A stretch of DNA of 11,719 bases from Isohypsibius dastychi (taxonomy: Eukaryota; Tardigrada; Eutardigrada; Parachela; Isohypsibiidae). This document shows positions 9,538 through 11,719 of the stretch, piece after piece; positions within the stretch are counted from its first letter, which is position 1; each line of letters starts with the position of its first letter. The stretch lies in the NCBI GenBank assembly GCA_034696485.1, contig JAQIWT010001242.1:1-11719 (forward strand), in the 5' to 3' direction. The position numbers and the translations under genes were made by a program. Below the pieces are notes generated by a model. That model ran no database searches, was not told where the DNA came from, and saw nothing but the letters and a program-made list of their open reading frames with translations.

Positions 9538-11546
9538 CTAGTGCCAGTACATTTCTTTGGAAGATGCAGTTTTCCCGGAAAATGAGCTGTCGTAATCTGC
9601 AAGGAAAGAAGGGTTAATTCGTAACTTATTTGGGTGTCTGTATGACATACCGGAAGTCATTGGTCCATAGTGAGGCACATCTGCTGCGAACACTGAATGA
9701 GATGTCCATGGTCCACTTGCTTTGCAGGAGGAGGGCACGTCCAGCCGGGATGAACGGATATTCGATGCAGATGGAAATAATATTGGATTATAAGAGGATT
9801 GCAAAGAACCAAACCGATCGGCACTGGAAAACCCTGATGCAGTCGCTTGGAGAGCGGCCGCTCTTGACAAGTTCTGCGCGGCTGCGGCCGCTGAGTTGTA
9901 ATGAGCAGCTGCGGCGTAGTTCCAGGGATCGGATTGGGGATGTTGAAAATTGGCCGGATGAAAGGATGAGGGATAATATGGATCACCGTAACCATAATCG
10001 GTTGATGTGGATGGATAGCTGTGGTACGAAAGGTTCGGATATGGCTGATGGCTAGGCTGCGGTTGAGCCGAATTCGGATTCCAAAAGGAAGCAGGCAAGT
10101 TTCTACTGGTCATCGGAATGCTCCCTGAAAACAGAACAGTTCAAAAATACACGAAACTGTCAAGAGTTTCGTTCAGCTCCGAAGGTCACTGCTTATGTGG
10201 ACCAAGTGTTTGCTTAACAGATCGAATCCCCAGAAAATAATCATATTTTGTCGTTAAATTGAATTGAATTTCCTTGAAATTAGTCAACTTCTGATCAATT
10301 TTTGATCTAGGGAAAATTTGGCATTTTTTCAAATCGTTGCAGCTAAGATGTCATTATTGAAAATAATGTATACTTCATGTGGCTCACTAACGAACCTATG
10401 TGACCTTTTCTAATGAGCTTAGAGACCTGCAATGTGCGTGCGGAATTTTAATATCAATTTTATCTCGTGCGGAACCACAGTCTTTGACATTGAGCGTAAT
10501 CAGTCAGCTGGCGAGAAGAATTCTGTTGGAAGAAGAAGATTTTGGAATTCTTTTCTGCAGAAAATAATAATTGAAAACCTGACTTTATGGGTTAAATGTT
10601 AATACGCTAATTTAGTCTCTAGGATCTAATCGGGATCTCACGCTTGCAAAGTAATCACGTCTCGATGATTGAATCTGTCGTTTGGTTGTCAGCTTCGAAT
10701 TTGAACAGCGCCGGAGCCGGAAGATGCTCATTTACGCTTCGGTTTTCTCTCATCGCGATGGTCGTGTTAAAGAGAGATGAGTGCCGCTTTTGAAGATATA
10801 TCTGCATCTTCGTCACTTCTCATCATTCTGATACGAAGGAAACGCGACGTATCAAAACATTTCCTCTGACGGCGCTTCTGTTGCCAGACGTTACGCTCAA
10901 GTTGCAGAATCTGATAAGGATGTTGACATGTAGCCACCATTAATGAGTCTCGATATGCGTCTTAATTGTGCCCTAATATTTCATTGATAAGGTGTGTCTC
11001 ATTAAATGTCTCCACAGTTCAGACCCATCCCATCCCATTCAAACTGTTCTTGGCAACGAGTCTAGCTCTCCTAGTTAACCTTTTCTTCGCGAATATTATC
11101 AGAATAAATTCTAACCGAATTACCAAGAATAAGATGACAAATTTATTTGGAAACTAAAATGATAGAACTGTATTCTTTCTACTATTTGCCGAAAAAGTTC
11201 TGGTCAGTAAACTGGCATTATATTGTAAATAAATCTCACCTTTTCCGAACTGGCTAGGAACGCCGAGTGACCTGTTGAAATGACTATCTACAGCACTGCT
11301 TGAGCTTCCGTTATAATAGATCAGGACGGTGCTGCTTGGTAAAAATTGTGTGTCAACAGGTTTATCTTCCTCGGTGGCGGTGACCTTTGGTATGGAGTGG
11401 GATCCCATCAACGATGTCGAAGAACCCAGTCCGGCTCCGTGTCGATGATAATTTTGATCATGGACCGAGGACGAAGCCGAAAGGTCAGCAACTCGACTTG
11501 ATCCGGAAATAAAACGATCCGCATAGGACTTGGAGGTGGCATGCTT
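9538..11546 (-). CDS. Vestigial/VGLL-like TEAD co-factor, 3' part (5' exons outside window)
   Basis: Probable transcriptional co-activator that binds TEAD/Scalloped through a TDU (Vg) motif. Exons (minus strand): 11546-11240, 10124-9651, 9596-9538 (stop TAG 9540-9538). The first visible exon follows a CTTTCGTAG acceptor, with TAG directly before it in frame, so it is internal and the start lies upstream. TDU-like stretch at 11336-11262: STVLIYYNG, then AVDSHFNRSLG, comparable to the family pattern VLFTYFxGD ... VVDEHFSRAL (strand plus amphipathic helix with the key HF and Leu kept). The large exon reads GSIPMTSRNLPASFWNPN and is rich in Tyr, Ser, Pro and His with DPWNYAAAAHYN and Ala runs, as in low-complexity Vestigial activation regions. 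The protein ends SSKEMYWH. Phases agree across the 1115 nt intron. The alternative is an unrelated Ala/Ser-rich nuclear protein with a chance match. The TDU is divergent (no FxGD acidic residue; Ser in place of the Glu before HF). Confidence 0.75.
9597..9650 (-). other. 54 nt stop-free candidate intron in the Vestigial-like gene
   Basis: Donor TCCG followed by GTATGT at 9650 and acceptor CTTTCCTTGCAG ending at 9597, both strong. The length is 54 nt, a multiple of three, and the frame is open through it, so both the spliced and retained forms encode the same final exon. Retention adds 18 residues. The size matches the other introns here, so splicing is the default expectation. Confidence 0.7.
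10125..11239 (-). other. Long (1115 nt) intron of the Vestigial-like gene
   Basis: Donor AAAAG followed by GTGAGA at 11239; acceptor TGTTTTCAG at 10125. It is four times longer than the next longest coding intron in the window (258 nt) and holds no recognisable exon, RNA gene or transposon. Noted inside: two TGATAAGG (GATA-type) strings at 10912-10919 and 10985-10992, a palindromic homeodomain-like CATTAATG at 10938-10945 between them, and a short CCCAT triplication near 11024-11037. Enhancer content is plausible but not shown. Confidence 0.6.
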
Positions 11547-11719
11547 CTACGAAAGCAAGAGTTAATTAGCTAGAACAAACAAGTTCCGAAGCGGTGAGGT
11601 ATGATGAAGTTGTGACCAGCGTTCGGCAAGTAGAGAAAAAATTCTACCGAGTAGCAGTAATCTGTAGATCGGCTCTACTGTCGGTAGAAGTAAAAGTAAT
11701 TACAAAATACTTGGGTAGA
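11547..11719 (-). other. Upstream intron (partial) of the Vestigial-like gene
   Basis: Read on the minus strand it ends in CTTGCTTTCGTAG, a fair acceptor directly before the TDU exon. No open frame or motif that could be assigned to the gene was seen in the 173 nt up to the window edge, so it is taken as intron; its donor lies outside. Confidence 0.5.

Noticed and set aside
9854-9891. Two GCGGCCGC (NotI) sites 30 bp apart, suggesting cloning vector
   Set aside because: Both lie in frame inside Ala-coding runs of the Vestigial-like exon, so they reflect GCN codons and not vector sequence.
9630-10055. 141-codon plus-strand frame and 112-codon minus frame over the Vestigial-like exon
   Set aside because: Shadows of the Ala/Ser-rich minus frame; no motif is seen and they lack neighbours in phase.
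10151-10172. Perfect 8 bp inverted repeat ACGAAACT / AGTTTCGT with a 6 nt loop
   Set aside because: About one such short hairpin is expected by chance in a window of this size, and nothing around it supports a function.
10219-10232. GATCGAATCCCC, resembling a tRNA T-arm
   Set aside because: No matching A box, anticodon stem or acceptor stem at a suitable distance.
10966-11157. 63-codon plus-strand open frame in the long intron
   Set aside because: Short, with no recognisable motif and no splice or promoter context; likely chance.

Overview
The window is nuclear DNA from an animal with a compact genome. It carries five spliced protein genes packed head to tail and tail to tail, all conserved eukaryotic or metazoan families. 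No operon, mobile element, CRISPR array or RNA gene was seen. Most introns are 50-70 nt, most start with GT and end with AG, and acceptors are relaxed (several end AAG or lack a strong TTTCAG). This argues against a typical nematode. It would fit a small-genome protostome such as a tardigrade, but the lineage is an inference that the sequence alone does not settle.

Layout: (1) 1-1319 plus strand, the C-terminal 330 residues of a malic enzyme in seven exons, with its 5' part outside the window. (2) 3487-1584 minus strand, a complete WAVE/SCAR (WASF) actin regulator, six exons, 498 aa, whose stop faces the malic enzyme stop across 264 bp. (3) A 754 bp divergent promoter region (3488-4241) shared with (4). 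(4) 4242-6062 plus strand, a complete CDC14 dual-specificity phosphatase, five exons, 478 aa. (5) 6712-9433 plus strand, a complete CDK5RAP1 (MiaB-type mitochondrial tRNA methylthiotransferase), 14 exons, 559 aa. (6) 11546-9538 minus strand, the 3' portion of a Vestigial/VGLL-like TEAD co-factor gene with a TDU-like motif, a 1.1 kb intron and an Ala/Ser/Tyr-rich C-terminal region. Its stop is 104 bp from the CDK5RAP1 stop and its 5' exons lie beyond position 11719.

The genes do not form one pathway: they cover carbon metabolism, Arp2/3 actin nucleation, mitotic exit phosphatase, mitochondrial tRNA modification and transcriptional co-activation. All exon junctions given were derived by hand from GT/AG sites, reading-frame phase and family similarity; the phases agree across every junction. 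No wholly new system was found. The points most worth a second look are the divergent TDU motif, a stop-free 54 nt intron in the Vestigial-like gene, the uORF cluster before CDC14, a nested splice donor at the CDC14 stop, and unusual cofactor-site residues in the malic enzyme.
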